NCBI GenBank assembly: GCA_028280885.1
Contig: JANQKY010000024.1
Coordinates: 1-41,282 of the forward strand
Direction of reading: 5' to 3'
DNA from: Tepidamorphus sp.
GTDB lineage: Bacteria > Pseudomonadota > Alphaproteobacteria > Rhizobiales > Tepidamorphaceae
Length of the DNA: 41,282 nt
The position numbers were made by a program, and so were the translations under genes. Position 1 is the stretch's first letter. Each line of letters begins with the position of its first letter. The notes below the pieces were generated by a model. The model saw only the letters and a list, made by a program, of their open reading frames with translations, was not told where the DNA came from and ran no database searches. Positions 14,071 to 21,713 of this stretch are shown piece after piece.

Positions 14071-14652
14071 TCATAGCAGATATCGAATGGCGACGAAGCC
14101 GCCGAACAGCGCGATCACGAACAACGTGAACAAGAGGCCGAGCCAGCGTTCGATGAAGTCGCGGATCGGCGGGCCGAGCCACCACAGCAAGGCGGACACG
14201 GCGAAGAACCGCAGGCCCCGCGACAACAGACTGGCGATGATGAAGACCGGCAGCGACAGGCCGGTCGCGCCGCTTGCGATTGTGATCACCTTGTAGGGAA
14301 ACGGGGTCAGCCCGGCAAAGAAGACGATCCAGGCGCCGTATTCGTTGTAGCGCTCTGCGAAATCCTCGAATTCGTGGGCATAGCCGTAGACCTGGAGGAT
14401 CGGCTCTGCCACCGCCTCGAACAGGAAGGCGCCGATCACCCAGCCGGCGAGGCCGCCGGCCACCGAGGCGATGGTGCAGATCGATGCGTAGAACCAGGCC
14501 TTCGCCCGTTTCGCCAGCACCATCGGGATGAGCAGGATATCGGGCGGAATCGGAAAGAAGGAGCTTTCGGCAAAGGAGACGCCCGCCAGCGCCCACGAGG
14601 CGTTGCGGTGCGCGGCGAAGGCCATGGTGCGGTCGTAGAGGGCGCGGAGCAT
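14071..14652 (-). CDS. YqaA/DedA (SNARE-associated) family membrane protein
   Basis: The 193-residue protein has the DedA-superfamily signature in the YqaA form: SFAESSFFPIPPDILLIPMVLAK (about 25-47) followed by membrane helices, GWVIGAFLF, and the later FFAGLTPFPYKVITIASGATG (about 111-131). DedA relatives are linked to lipid-carrier recycling and membrane homeostasis; the activity of the YqaA branch is not settled. The stop lies 83 bases before the dsbB start on the same strand, suggesting a shared transcript. A YqaA-type gene next to dsbB is a neighbourhood I recall from related bacteria. Confidence 0.88.
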   Translation of the reverse strand: MLRALYDRTMAFAAHRNASWALAGVSFAESSFFPIPPDILLIPMVLAKRAKAWFYASICTIASVAGGLAGWVIGAFLFEAVAEPILQVYGYAHEFEDFAERYNEYGAWIVFFAGLTPFPYKVITIASGATGLSLPVFIIASLLSRGLRFFAVSALLWWLGPPIRDFIERWLGLLFTLFVIALFGGFVAIRYLL

Positions 14653-14821
14653 TGGCCGCGTTTACGCGGTTTGGATTAACAAGTCCATTGCCCGCGGGAC
14701 GGTTTACGCCCGGGTCGGCCGCGACCGGACAAAGGACCGGCTGCGCGCCTGTCGAATTCGTCCTGAAACGCCGAACAAGACCGTTGACCGCGGTGCGCGC
14801 GTCCCTATGATCGCGCGCCGT

Positions 14822-14908
14822 GCCCCTGTGGCGGAATTGGTAGACGCGGCAGACTCAAAATCTGCTGCCCGCAAGGGCGTGCTGGTTCGAGTCCGGCCAG
14901 GGGCACCA
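14822..14908 (+). tRNA. tRNA-Leu (anticodon CAA)
   Basis: The acceptor stem GCCCCTG (14822-14828) pairs with CAGGGGC (14898-14904), followed by discriminator A and an encoded CCA. The D arm has GGCGGAATTGGTAGACGC; the anticodon stem GCAGA / TCTGC encloses CTCAAAA, giving anticodon CAA. A long variable arm (TGCCCGCAAGGGCG) and the TTCGAGT T loop complete a class II leucine tRNA. The gene stands alone. Confidence 0.97.
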
Positions 14909-15141
14909 CCTTGATTTGTCTCACGGCTATTCCTCGCTTCGCTCGGGCCTGCGACGGCGCGGCCAACAATGGCCGGCGCGCAATTGCGCTTGCGAACCCT
15001 TAACGGGTTCGGGGCTGTTGCGAGAGGCTCACAGGATTTGTCCTGCGCTTCTTCGCCGACCGTCACCGATTCGTCCAGGCGCAGGAATCCGCTGCCCGGC
15101 CCTTCAATGAAGGCCCTGCGATATCGGGAGGCCGGCGTGGA

Positions 15142-15273
15142 TCAGACGAGGCCGACGGCGCGCAGGCCGTCCGCGACATGGTTGGCAACGGTTCTGATCA
15201 TGTACCCGTCGTTTTGAGCCATGTCCCAGACCACGATGGTCGTAAACAGGAATACGGCGATGGTGCTACGCAT
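15142..15273 (-). CDS. Possible 43-residue small protein with hydrophobic N-terminus
   Basis: The frame reads MRSTIAVFLFTTIVVWDMAQ, then NDGYMIRTVANHVADGLRAV and GLV. It has a short hydrophobic segment (4-16) followed by an amphipathic helix, and codon use like its neighbours. The start has no clear ribosome site; GTTATAT lies 8-15 bases upstream, so a leaderless transcript is possible. No other feature occupies 14909-15527. I do not recognise a family. Small membrane peptides of this form are often missed in annotation. Confidence is limited because it rests on composition alone. Confidence 0.42.
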   Translation of the reverse strand: MRSTIAVFLFTTIVVWDMAQNDGYMIRTVANHVADGLRAVGLV

Positions 15274-15363
15274 GACGCGCGATATAACACGGCACCCGTT
15301 AGGGATTCGTTACGCGGGTAACTTGAATTTTAGCAGCTTGGAACCGGGCCGAAACGGCGCCTG

Positions 15364-15407
15364 AGAAAAAAAGCGCGGCCTGGACGGGGGCAATGGCCAG
15401 GCCGCGC
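15364..15407 (-). terminator. Rho-independent terminator of the EF-hand gene
   Basis: GCGCGGCCTGG (15373-15383) and CCAGGCCGCGC (15397-15407) form a perfect 11-bp stem; on the minus strand it runs into seven T (A-run at 15366-15372). It lies 120 bases after the stop codon of the EF-hand gene. The 120 bases between hold no gene. Confidence 0.85.
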
Positions 15408-15527
15408 GTTTCCTTCCTGCCTGTCTGCGGGAGCAGAAAGGAAAACCAAGTTTGGGGCAAAGTTCAGGTCAAATCCGATTGACCGGGCAGTTCAGCGAAA
15501 AGGTCCTCTTTTACGTAAACGGTAAGA

Positions 15528-16193
15528 TCAATTGTCCTCGGTCTCCGCCGCGTCCCGGTCGCGATGGTGATCCGGCCGGTCACCGTGCGGTCCGCGGCGC
15601 GGCTGCATGCCGTGCCGGCCCGGTCCGTGCGGCCGGTCGGCCGGCGACAGGACGCCGTCCCGGTTGCGGTCGAGGTGACGCGCCAGCCGGTTGGCGGGGC
15701 GTTCGAATTCCTCGACCGTCACGACCGCATTGCCGTCGGGGTCGAGGAACTGGAAGCTGCGGACCATCATCGGCCGCATCATCTCGACGAAAAGCGCCTC
15801 GTATTCGGCAAGCGTCAATTCGCCGTCGCCGTCGGCATCGTGCCTGGTGAAGGTCTTGGTCCGGGCGGCTTCGATCTCTTCCATCGACAGTTCGCCGTTG
15901 CCGTCCGTATCCGCCTCTTCGAAAAACCGCTTCATGGCGACCGGGCCCATCATCGCGAACATGCCGTGACCGGGGCCGCCGACCATGCCATGGCGCATCG
16001 GGCCATGGCGCATCGGGCCCCCCGCGCCCATATGTCCCCGCCCCATTGCGTGATAGCGCATCTCGCCAACCGCACCCCGGTCATAACCGCGCTTGTATTC
16101 GCCGCGATCGTTGCCGGCATTCACCACGGTCGCGACGCCGGCCAGCGTGGCAAGCGCGCCGACGGCGATCAGGGCCTTGGTCGTGGGTTTCAT
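15528..16193 (-). CDS. Secreted EF-hand calcium-binding protein with His/Met/Gly-rich region
   Basis: The 221-residue protein has a signal peptide (residues 1-26, cleavage after VNA). A region at 45-82 is rich in Met, His and Gly (repeated MRHGPMRHGM) and could bind transition metals. Four EF-hand loops follow at 95-106 (DTDGNGELSMEE), 119-130 (DADGDGELTLAE), 151-162 (DPDGNAVVTVEE, with Ala in place of the central Gly) and 175-186 (DRNRDGVLSPAD, with Asp rather than Glu at position 12). The first two look fully functional. The tail is rich in His, Arg and Asp. The ATG at 16193 has GGAG eight bases upstream. It is divergent from an OmpR-type two-component system, which may control it; a strong terminator follows. 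Confidence 0.88.
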   Translation of the reverse strand: MKPTTKALIAVGALATLAGVATVVNAGNDRGEYKRGYDRGAVGEMRYHAMGRGHMGAGGPMRHGPMRHGMVGGPGHGMFAMMGPVAMKRFFEEADTDGNGELSMEEIEAARTKTFTRHDADGDGELTLAEYEALFVEMMRPMMVRSFQFLDPDGNAVVTVEEFERPANRLARHLDRNRDGVLSPADRPHGPGRHGMQPRRGPHGDRPDHHRDRDAAETEDN

Positions 16194-16317
16194 GCATCGC
16201 TCCATCTGCATCGAGACTTAGGTCTTCGAGACTGGGTCTCGTGACCCGGGTTTCGTCGTTTCACGGGATGCATTAAAGGCGCAACACGTCGCAGGAGTTT
16301 GTCGGGGGACGGTGAAA

Positions 16318-16337
16318 GTGTAACGGAGTGTAATCAG
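16318..16337. promoter_or_regulatory. Tandem 10-bp direct repeat (GTGTAA), OmpR/CpxR-type binding site candidate
   Basis: GTGTAACGGA is followed directly by GTGTAATCAG, so GTGTAA recurs with a 10-base period. OmpR-family winged-helix regulators bind such head-to-tail repeats; CpxR, for example, recognises GTAAA-N5-GTAAA. The site lies between the EF-hand gene (start 16193, minus) and the regulator gene (start 16434, plus), 125 bases from the former. Confidence 0.5.
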
Positions 16338-16381
16338 CCGTGATCGAAAACCCGCGCCCGCCGGCCGCGGATCGGGTACCC

Positions 16382-16426
16382 TTTGATACATATTGATACA
16401 CGCAGCCGATAAAACTGGATGTATCA
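16382..16426. promoter_or_regulatory. TGATACA direct and inverted repeats upstream of the response regulator
   Basis: TTGATACATA and TTGATACACG stand head to tail with a 10-base period (16382-16402), and the inverse TGTATCA lies at 16420-16426, seven bases before the regulator start. The spacing suits binding of an OmpR-type dimer and possible autoregulation. The AT-rich stretch may also include the promoter. Confidence 0.4.
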
Positions 16427-16433
16427 GGGAAAA

Positions 16434-17153
16434 ATGGACGGAAAGCCGCATATCCTGGTCGTCGACGACCACCGCGACATCCGCGAGCTGGTCGGCCGCT
16501 ATCTCGCCAAGAACGGATTTCGCACCAGCACGGCCGAGGATGCCGAGGCCGCCCGAACGGTGCTGCGCAACGGTGCCGTCGACCTTGTCGTGCTCGATAT
16601 CATGATGCCGGGCGAGGACGGCCTGTCGCTGTGCCGGCATCTGCGCGAGTCGACCCTGGTGCCGGTGATCCTGCTGACCGCGATGGCCGAGGAGACGGAC
16701 CGGATCGTCGGCCTGGAGATCGGCGCCGACGACTATCTGACCAAGCCGTTCAATCCGCGCGAGCTTCTGGCGCGGATCCGGTCGGTGCTGCGCCGCACCC
16801 AGGCGCTGCCGCCGAGCCGCGAGCCCAACCGCGACGGCGTCTACCGGTTCGCCGGCTGGACGCTCGATCCGGCCCGGCGCGAGCTGACCGATGCCGACGG
16901 CGTCGCGGTGCCGCTGTCGACCGGCGAATTCCGGCTGCTCGTCGCCTTCCTGGATCGGCCGGGTGTCGTTCTGAGCCGCGATCAGCTTCTCGACATCACC
17001 CGCGGCCGCGAGGCGGTGCCCTTCGACCGGTCGGTCGACAACCAGGTCAGCCGCCTGCGCCGCAAGATCGAGCCGGACCCCAAGGTGCCGGTCCTGATCA
17101 AGACGGTCTGGGGCGGCGGATACAGTTTCGGCGGGGACGTGGAGCGGGCATGA
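16434..17153 (+). CDS. OmpR-family response regulator
   Basis: The 239-residue DNA-binding regulator has a receiver domain at 6-118 (Asp11, Asp12, phosphoacceptor Asp55 in VLDIMMPGEDG, Thr82, Lys104 in YLTKPF) and a C-terminal winged helix at about 140-235 (ELTDADGVAVPLSTGEFRLL, SVDNQVSRLRRKIEPDP, IKTVWGGGYSF). All key residues are present. I chose the ATG at 16434 because GGGA lies just upstream; an in-frame ATG at 16419 is possible but lacks a site. The stop overlaps the start of the histidine kinase by four bases (ATGA). The subfamily is closest in pattern to OmpR/CpxR/RstA-type regulators. Direct repeats upstream may be its own binding sites. Confidence 0.95.
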   Translation: MDGKPHILVVDDHRDIRELVGRYLAKNGFRTSTAEDAEAARTVLRNGAVDLVVLDIMMPGEDGLSLCRHLRESTLVPVILLTAMAEETDRIVGLEIGADDYLTKPFNPRELLARIRSVLRRTQALPPSREPNRDGVYRFAGWTLDPARRELTDADGVAVPLSTGEFRLLVAFLDRPGVVLSRDQLLDITRGREAVPFDRSVDNQVSRLRRKIEPDPKVPVLIKTVWGGGYSFGGDVERA

Positions 17154-18544
17154 GGCTCCTGCCGCGCAGCTTTACCGGACAGCTTGCCCTGCTTCTGTTC
17201 CTGGCGCTGCTGGTCGCGCAGCTGATCGGCTTTCTGCTGTTTACCGGCGAGCGCATGCGGGTGACGCGCCAGGCCTTCCAGGACACCGTCGTCGAACGGT
17301 CGATCACCCTGATGCGGCTGGTGCGCAGCCTGCCGCCGCGGATCAGCAATCAGCTGCTGGAGGCCGCCAGCACGCCCTTCCTGCGATACCGGATCAGCCC
17401 GACGCCGCAGACCCGGGCGGGCACGGACCCGACCTCGCGGTTCCTGGCCGAGGAACTGGCCGAGGCGCTGGATCTGCCGAGACGGCAGGTTCTCGTCTCG
17501 GTGGGGTTCGACGAGCCGCCGCCGCGGCGCCCGCTCTGGCAATGGCTCAGTGGTGACCGCCGGCCGCCGCCACCACCGCGGATCGGCTGGTTCAAGGCCG
17601 CCGTCGCACTGCCCGGCGGGCGGTGGATGAACATCGCGACCGGGCCGCCGCCCGATCCGCGGCCGTTCCGGCGCACGCTGCTGGTCAGCCTTGCCCTGTC
17701 GACGATCGCGACGCTGCTTGCCGCCGTGTTCGTTGCCGGGCGGATCGTGCGGCCGATGCGGCGGCTGGCGGAGGCGGCCGACCGGCTCGGCCGCGGCGAG
17801 AGCGTCGGCGCGCTTCCCGAAACCGGACCGAACGAGGCGCGCCGGTCGGCCCGCGCCTTCAACGAGATGCGCGAACGGCTCGACCGGTTCGTGCGCGACC
17901 GCACCCAGATGCTGGCCGCCATTTCGCATGACCTGCGCACGCCGATCACCAGCCTCAGGCTGCGGGCCGAACTGGTCGAGGACACGGAGACGCGCGACAA
18001 GCTGATCGAGACCATCGAGGAAATGCAGGGCATGACGGAGGCGACGCTGGCCTTCGTCAAGGCCGACCAGGCGGAGGAGGAAACGCGGCCGATCAATCTC
18101 GCGGCCCTGGTCGACAGCCTCGCCGCCGACCTTGCCGAACTGGGATATGACATTGCGGTAGAGGAACAGGCGCAGCCGGTGGTGCGCGGGCGTGCGGTGG
18201 CGTTGCGCCGGGCGGTGCGAAACGTGGTGGAGAACGCCGTGCGCTACGGCGAGCGGGCGCGGGTGACGGTCACCAGCGTCAACGGCAAGACGCCGGCGGA
18301 CGCCCGGATCCTGATCGACGACGACGGGCCGGGACTGCCGGAGGGCGATCTGGACCGCGTGTTCGAGCCGTTCATGCGCGGCGAGACGTCGCGCAGCCGC
18401 GAAACCGGCGGGATCGGCCTGGGCCTGGCGATCGCGCGCACGATCGTGCGCTCGCATGGCGGCGATATCCGGCTGGACAATCGCGACGGCGGCGGGTTGC
18501 GCGTGCTGATCACCCTGCCCACCGACACGCCTGCGTCGCAATAG
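17150..18544 (+). CDS. Sensor histidine kinase (HAMP, HisKA, HATPase)
   Basis: The 464-residue inner-membrane kinase is partner of the regulator at 16434-17153. Membrane segments lie at about 11-33 and 175-197 and enclose a periplasmic sensor domain of about 140 residues with a proline-rich stretch (RRPPPPPR, 138-144). Then come HAMP (about 198-250), HisKA with the phosphorylated His260 in AAISHDLRTPITSLR, and HATPase_c with the N box (RNVVENAVRYG), DDDGPGLP and GGIGLGLAIA. All catalytic motifs are intact. The start overlaps the regulator stop (ATGA) with GGAG upstream, so translation is coupled. The signal sensed is unknown; the divergent EF-hand protein suggests divalent metal or envelope stress, an inference. 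Confidence 0.95.
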   Translation: MRLLPRSFTGQLALLLFLALLVAQLIGFLLFTGERMRVTRQAFQDTVVERSITLMRLVRSLPPRISNQLLEAASTPFLRYRISPTPQTRAGTDPTSRFLAEELAEALDLPRRQVLVSVGFDEPPPRRPLWQWLSGDRRPPPPPRIGWFKAAVALPGGRWMNIATGPPPDPRPFRRTLLVSLALSTIATLLAAVFVAGRIVRPMRRLAEAADRLGRGESVGALPETGPNEARRSARAFNEMRERLDRFVRDRTQMLAAISHDLRTPITSLRLRAELVEDTETRDKLIETIEEMQGMTEATLAFVKADQAEEETRPINLAALVDSLAADLAELGYDIAVEEQAQPVVRGRAVALRRAVRNVVENAVRYGERARVTVTSVNGKTPADARILIDDDGPGLPEGDLDRVFEPFMRGETSRSRETGGIGLGLAIARTIVRSHGGDIRLDNRDGGGLRVLITLPTDTPASQ

Positions 18545-18583
18545 GAGCGAAAACGGACATGTCGGCCGGAACCCGGACAGGCA

Positions 18584-18610
18584 AACGGCCCGGCGGACTG
18601 CCGGGCCGTT
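18584..18610. terminator. Strong hairpin between convergent genes, possible terminator
   Basis: AACGGCCCGGC (18584-18594) and GCCGGGCCGTT (18600-18610) form an 11-bp perfect stem with a 5-base loop. It lies 40 bases after the kinase stop and 64 bases before the stop of the convergent gene. Neither side has a true T-run, so termination efficiency is uncertain; it could serve both directions. Confidence 0.5.
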
Positions 18611-18615
18611 GCATT

Positions 18616-18651
18616 GATTTGAAGGTTTTCAGGGATTTGATGGTTTTCAGG
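18616..18651. repeat. Two tandem 18-bp repeats
   Basis: GATTTGAAGGTTTTCAGG and GATTTGATGGTTTTCAGG follow one another with one difference. They sit between the hairpin at 18584-18610 and the stop codon of the secreted-protein gene. Probably a slippage product; no function is evident. Confidence 0.75.
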
Positions 18652-18673
18652 GCCCGAATGCGTCGGCCTACTC

Positions 18674-19270
18674 CTACGAGCCGCTCGGCGACTGCCAGAT
18701 GAAACGGTAGATCAGCTGCGACAGGCTGATCTCGCCGAAATCCGTGGTGATCGCGACGGACAGGAGCGACTTGCTCTCGAGTTCGACGACGACATTGGTC
18801 GGCGTTGTGCAGGTGCCGGCGCCCACGACCGTGCAGCTCAGGGCCGTGTCCTCGCCATTGATGCGAACCGTGACGGTATACGACGTCGGCATCGGCTCCA
18901 GCGGGCAGGGCACCTCCTCGACGCAGGCCTCCTCGGCGACCCGCACCTTGAGCCGGTTGATACGTCCCTGGCGGGCCTTGAACTGAACCGCGCCCTCGGG
19001 ATCGGAGAAGGGCTTGTCCGGATAATACAGTTCCGGCGTCAGCGGAGAGGTGTAGCCGGTCATGGACTCAAGGCCGGCCGGCACCGACACGGCGTCGGAG
19101 GGGAGTTTGTCGGCCACTTCGTCGGCCAGCAGATAGTAGAAGAAGACGGCGTCGCCGCCATAGAGCTGGCTGTCGGCCTTCGCCGCCGGCGGTCCCGCCA
19201 GCAGCATGCCGACACCGGCCAGTGTCGCAATTGCCCCGAGTTTGAATGACGATAGAAGGGATACAGACAT
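18674..19270 (-). CDS. Secreted protein of unknown function, four cysteines
   Basis: The 198-residue product has a signal peptide (cleavage after AKA, about residue 32) and a mature region predicted to be mostly beta strand. It has two Cys pairs: ACVEEVPC and CTVVGAGTC, compatible with two disulfides. The later half (YTVTVRINGEDTALSC, TNVVVELESKSLLSVAITTDFGE) looks like an immunoglobulin- or jelly-roll-type beta sandwich, though I recognise no family. I chose the ATG at 19270 with GAGG seven bases upstream; the earlier in-frame ATG adds 13 polar residues ahead of the signal peptide. The upstream region is unusually AT-rich for this genome, as expected for a promoter. It is a single-gene unit. 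Confidence 0.7.
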   Translation of the reverse strand: MSVSLLSSFKLGAIATLAGVGMLLAGPPAAKADSQLYGGDAVFFYYLLADEVADKLPSDAVSVPAGLESMTGYTSPLTPELYYPDKPFSDPEGAVQFKARQGRINRLKVRVAEEACVEEVPCPLEPMPTSYTVTVRINGEDTALSCTVVGAGTCTTPTNVVVELESKSLLSVAITTDFGEISLSQLIYRFIWQSPSGS

Positions 19271-19911
19271 GACGTTACCTCGATTACTACTAGGGGTGAT
19301 ATCGGCCAAACGGGACCGTATCGCTTGCCCGGCACGCTGTTGACCGCGTGTTCGCCAGGCGGCAATGCCGGTATTTTAACCGTCTATTAATCAAAAACAA
19401 CCCGAGGGAAGACGCGGTTCAGTCGAGAAAAGGAATTTGGTTAAGTCGAAATAATACTATTGGACAGAGCCCGTTTTGAGGTTTGACCGGAGGTTATAGT
19501 TGGTGTTCTCGGCTTAAAACACACGCGCGCAACTGTTTATCGACGTGTGCGTTGTTTGCGCCACCCACCGGCGTTGCGGTCAGTCCTCGACCGCGAAGCA
19601 GGCGATCTTGGTCCGGCCGCGCGACGCAAGCGCCGGGGTCGATTGCCGGCAAAGCACCGTGGTGCGCGGGCGCCGCGGCTCGAAGGCGCGAACGGCGCGG
19701 GCCGGCCGGGCGCCCATGCCGAGATAACCCGGTGCCGCGACGTCGTGGATGACGTTGGAAAGGGACGGGGTCCCCCGGGCGATCAGGGGCGCGGCGCAAC
19801 TGGGCGGGATCGTGCGAGTACTGACGCAGCGTTTACGGTATTTTCAGCGTGCCCGGCGACTATTCGCGTTAACCGCGAAACATCAGGACCGCCAGAGGAT
19901 CGTGCCGGATC
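19271..19911. other. Long intergenic region, mostly without recognisable features
   Basis: In these 641 bases, 19370-19490 is AT-rich (TTAACCGTCTATTAATCAAA, AAATAATACTATTGG) and probably holds the promoter of the secreted-protein gene. A minus-strand frame at 19580-19717 would encode 45 residues ending RTKIACFAVED with normal codon bias, but it has no clear ribosome site; I do not call it. I see no RNA gene or repeat. Confidence 0.4.
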
Positions 19912-21600
19912 GTGAGCAAGCTGCTCGCCAGGATTCACCGAACGCTGAAAAAGCGAACCGCATTCGCTCGCGGCCTTGGCGCGCGCGTCGCGGCGATCAT
20001 GTTCGTGGCGATGATCGTGATCCAGGCGGTTTTCACGGTTCCCGACTATGTCCGCGAGCGCGGCGCCCTGATCAACTCGGCGCGTTCGGAAGCCACCGGC
20101 CTGTTCCTGGCGGCGATCGATCCGACCGATTTCCCGAGCATCGAGGGTCTGAAGGATATCGGTGGCAAGCTTGTGGCTGCGACCGACATCGCCGGCGGAA
20201 CGGTGATCAGTGGCGCCGGCGAGATCCGATCGGTCTTCGGCCAGGTGCCGGAACTGTCCTGGGTGCGCGCCCGGCTGCATGGCGAAACGGCGCGGCTGTT
20301 CGCCGACCAGGGCATGTTCGACCTGTTCCTGCCTCCGGAAACCACCCGCATCCCGCATGGCGTCATCCTGCGGATCGATGTCGGCCGGCAATGGGCGCGG
20401 ATCGAGGCGAACCTGGTCGAACGGGCAGTGCTGTCCGGGCTCATCGCCTTGATGGTGGCCGGGCTTGCCTGGTTCGTCATCGCGCGCATGGTGGTGCGGC
20501 CGCTCGATCGGATGCGCGATACCGTCGACATGGCGCTGATGGTTCCCGACCAGCCCGAAGGCTGGCATGTGAACGTGCACCGGTCCGACCAGATCGGCGC
20601 GCTTGCCCATACGCTCAACCAGTTCCTGTTTCTCGCCTCCACGACGATCAGTGACGATCTCGCGGCATCGGCGACGATCGTCGACCGGCTGCCGCACGGG
20701 GTCGTGGTTCTGTCGGAGCACGGCCATATCGTTTCGGCTAATACGGCGGCGCTCAAGCTGTTTGGCGCAAGCGATGTCGGTTCGCTCGCCGCCCGGCCGG
20801 GCACGTCGCTGTTCCGCTTCGAGGGGGAGGCCGTCGATCTTGCCGAATTCGCCGGTTCCGGACAGCAGTTCGGCAATGGCGAGATCCTCGACGGCGACGA
20901 CACGTTTCCCTGTCTCGTCGGCAGCGGTCAGGCGAAGCGGTCGGACGGGTCCGTGCTGCGGCGGTTCCTGATTTTCGTCGATATGCGCTCGCTGGTCGAC
21001 GACATCCGCGCCGAGGTGAAGCGCCGTGAGGAGGCCGAGGCGGGGCTGATACGACTGCGCAAGGATCTCCGCCGGATGAAGCGCATGTTCGACGCCTGTC
21101 TGGTCATCACGGAGTATTCCAACGGCGAAGCCGGCTCGACCCGTATCGTCACCGTCACGCCGGAAACCGCCATCCAGTCCTGGCAGGACAGGCTGGAGGC
21201 GGAGGAAGAGGGGCCGATCACCGGCCTGTCCGCCGACGGGCTGCCGCCGATCCTCGGCGATCCGATGGAGATGCGCAGGCTGTTCGACAGCGCGCTGGAG
21301 ATCGTGCGGCTGCGCAGCGGCCTCGACCAGCCGGCGATCAGCGTGGTGGCGACCGTCGGAGCCGGCGGCATGGCGACATTCGTGGTGCAGGAAAGTGACG
21401 GGGAGGGCGATATCGCGACGATTTCGTCGCAGACCGACGTCGCCCTCCTGATCGCGGCGCTGTCGACGCTGTGCACCGCCCAGGACGGCGGCCTCGTCAA
21501 TTCCGTCGGCGAGAACGAGGCCAACACCGTGGCGTTCCGCCTGAAGGTCGACGAGACGTCGCTTGCCTTCCAGAAGGGCAAGGTCGGCGCAGCGGCCTGA
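19912..21600 (+). CDS. Membrane sensor-like protein with HAMP and PAS-like domains, kinase core degenerate or absent
   Basis: The 562-residue product has membrane helices at about 25-44 and 182-203 with an extracytoplasmic domain of about 135 residues between. HAMP (about 203-250), a PAS-like segment (IVDRLPHGVVVLSEHGHIVSANTAALKLFGAS, about 257-288) and a coiled coil (EVKRREEAEAGLIRLRKDLRRMKRMF, about 366-391) follow. The last 160 residues lie where a kinase core would be, but I see no His-containing H box, N box or glycine-rich G boxes; no GGDEF, EAL or cyclase motif either. It may be an inactive sensor or act by protein contact. The start is GTG at 19912; the ribosome site (AGAGGA) is rather distant. 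The carboxypeptidase gene follows after 113 bases. Confidence 0.75.
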   Translation: MSKLLARIHRTLKKRTAFARGLGARVAAIMFVAMIVIQAVFTVPDYVRERGALINSARSEATGLFLAAIDPTDFPSIEGLKDIGGKLVAATDIAGGTVISGAGEIRSVFGQVPELSWVRARLHGETARLFADQGMFDLFLPPETTRIPHGVILRIDVGRQWARIEANLVERAVLSGLIALMVAGLAWFVIARMVVRPLDRMRDTVDMALMVPDQPEGWHVNVHRSDQIGALAHTLNQFLFLASTTISDDLAASATIVDRLPHGVVVLSEHGHIVSANTAALKLFGASDVGSLAARPGTSLFRFEGEAVDLAEFAGSGQQFGNGEILDGDDTFPCLVGSGQAKRSDGSVLRRFLIFVDMRSLVDDIRAEVKRREEAEAGLIRLRKDLRRMKRMFDACLVITEYSNGEAGSTRIVTVTPETAIQSWQDRLEAEEEGPITGLSADGLPPILGDPMEMRRLFDSALEIVRLRSGLDQPAISVVATVGAGGMATFVVQESDGEGDIATISSQTDVALLIAALSTLCTAQDGGLVNSVGENEANTVAFRLKVDETSLAFQKGKVGAAA

Positions 21601-21713
21601 CCTGATCCGCATCCGGTTCGATTTTCATCAAACTGTGTCCCGTCGGCCTTTGCGTCGGACCCGGAATCCCGATAAGCAGGGATCCGTGTTTATTTAATCG
21701 GGTTGATTTCATC

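Noticed and set aside
14704..15066. Minus-strand frame across tRNA-Leu encoding a 120-residue 'protein'
   Set aside because: It is antisense to the tRNA; the translated stretch (GAPGRTRTSTPLRAADFESA) is the well-known artefact of reading a leucine tRNA backwards.
16982..18541. 519-codon open frame opposite the histidine kinase gene
   Set aside because: High GC and regular third-position bias create long antisense frames. The kinase on the plus strand has every catalytic motif, and the antisense product is Arg/His/Gln-rich with no domain.
19580..19717. 45-codon minus-strand frame ending RTKIACFAVED
   Set aside because: Codon use is plausible but there is no clear ribosome site, start context or known family; kept only as a note for conservation testing.
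19783..21612. 609-codon minus-strand frame opposite the HAMP/PAS sensor-like gene
   Set aside because: The plus-strand frame has membrane helices, HAMP and PAS-like order; the minus-strand product is compositionally an antisense artefact.
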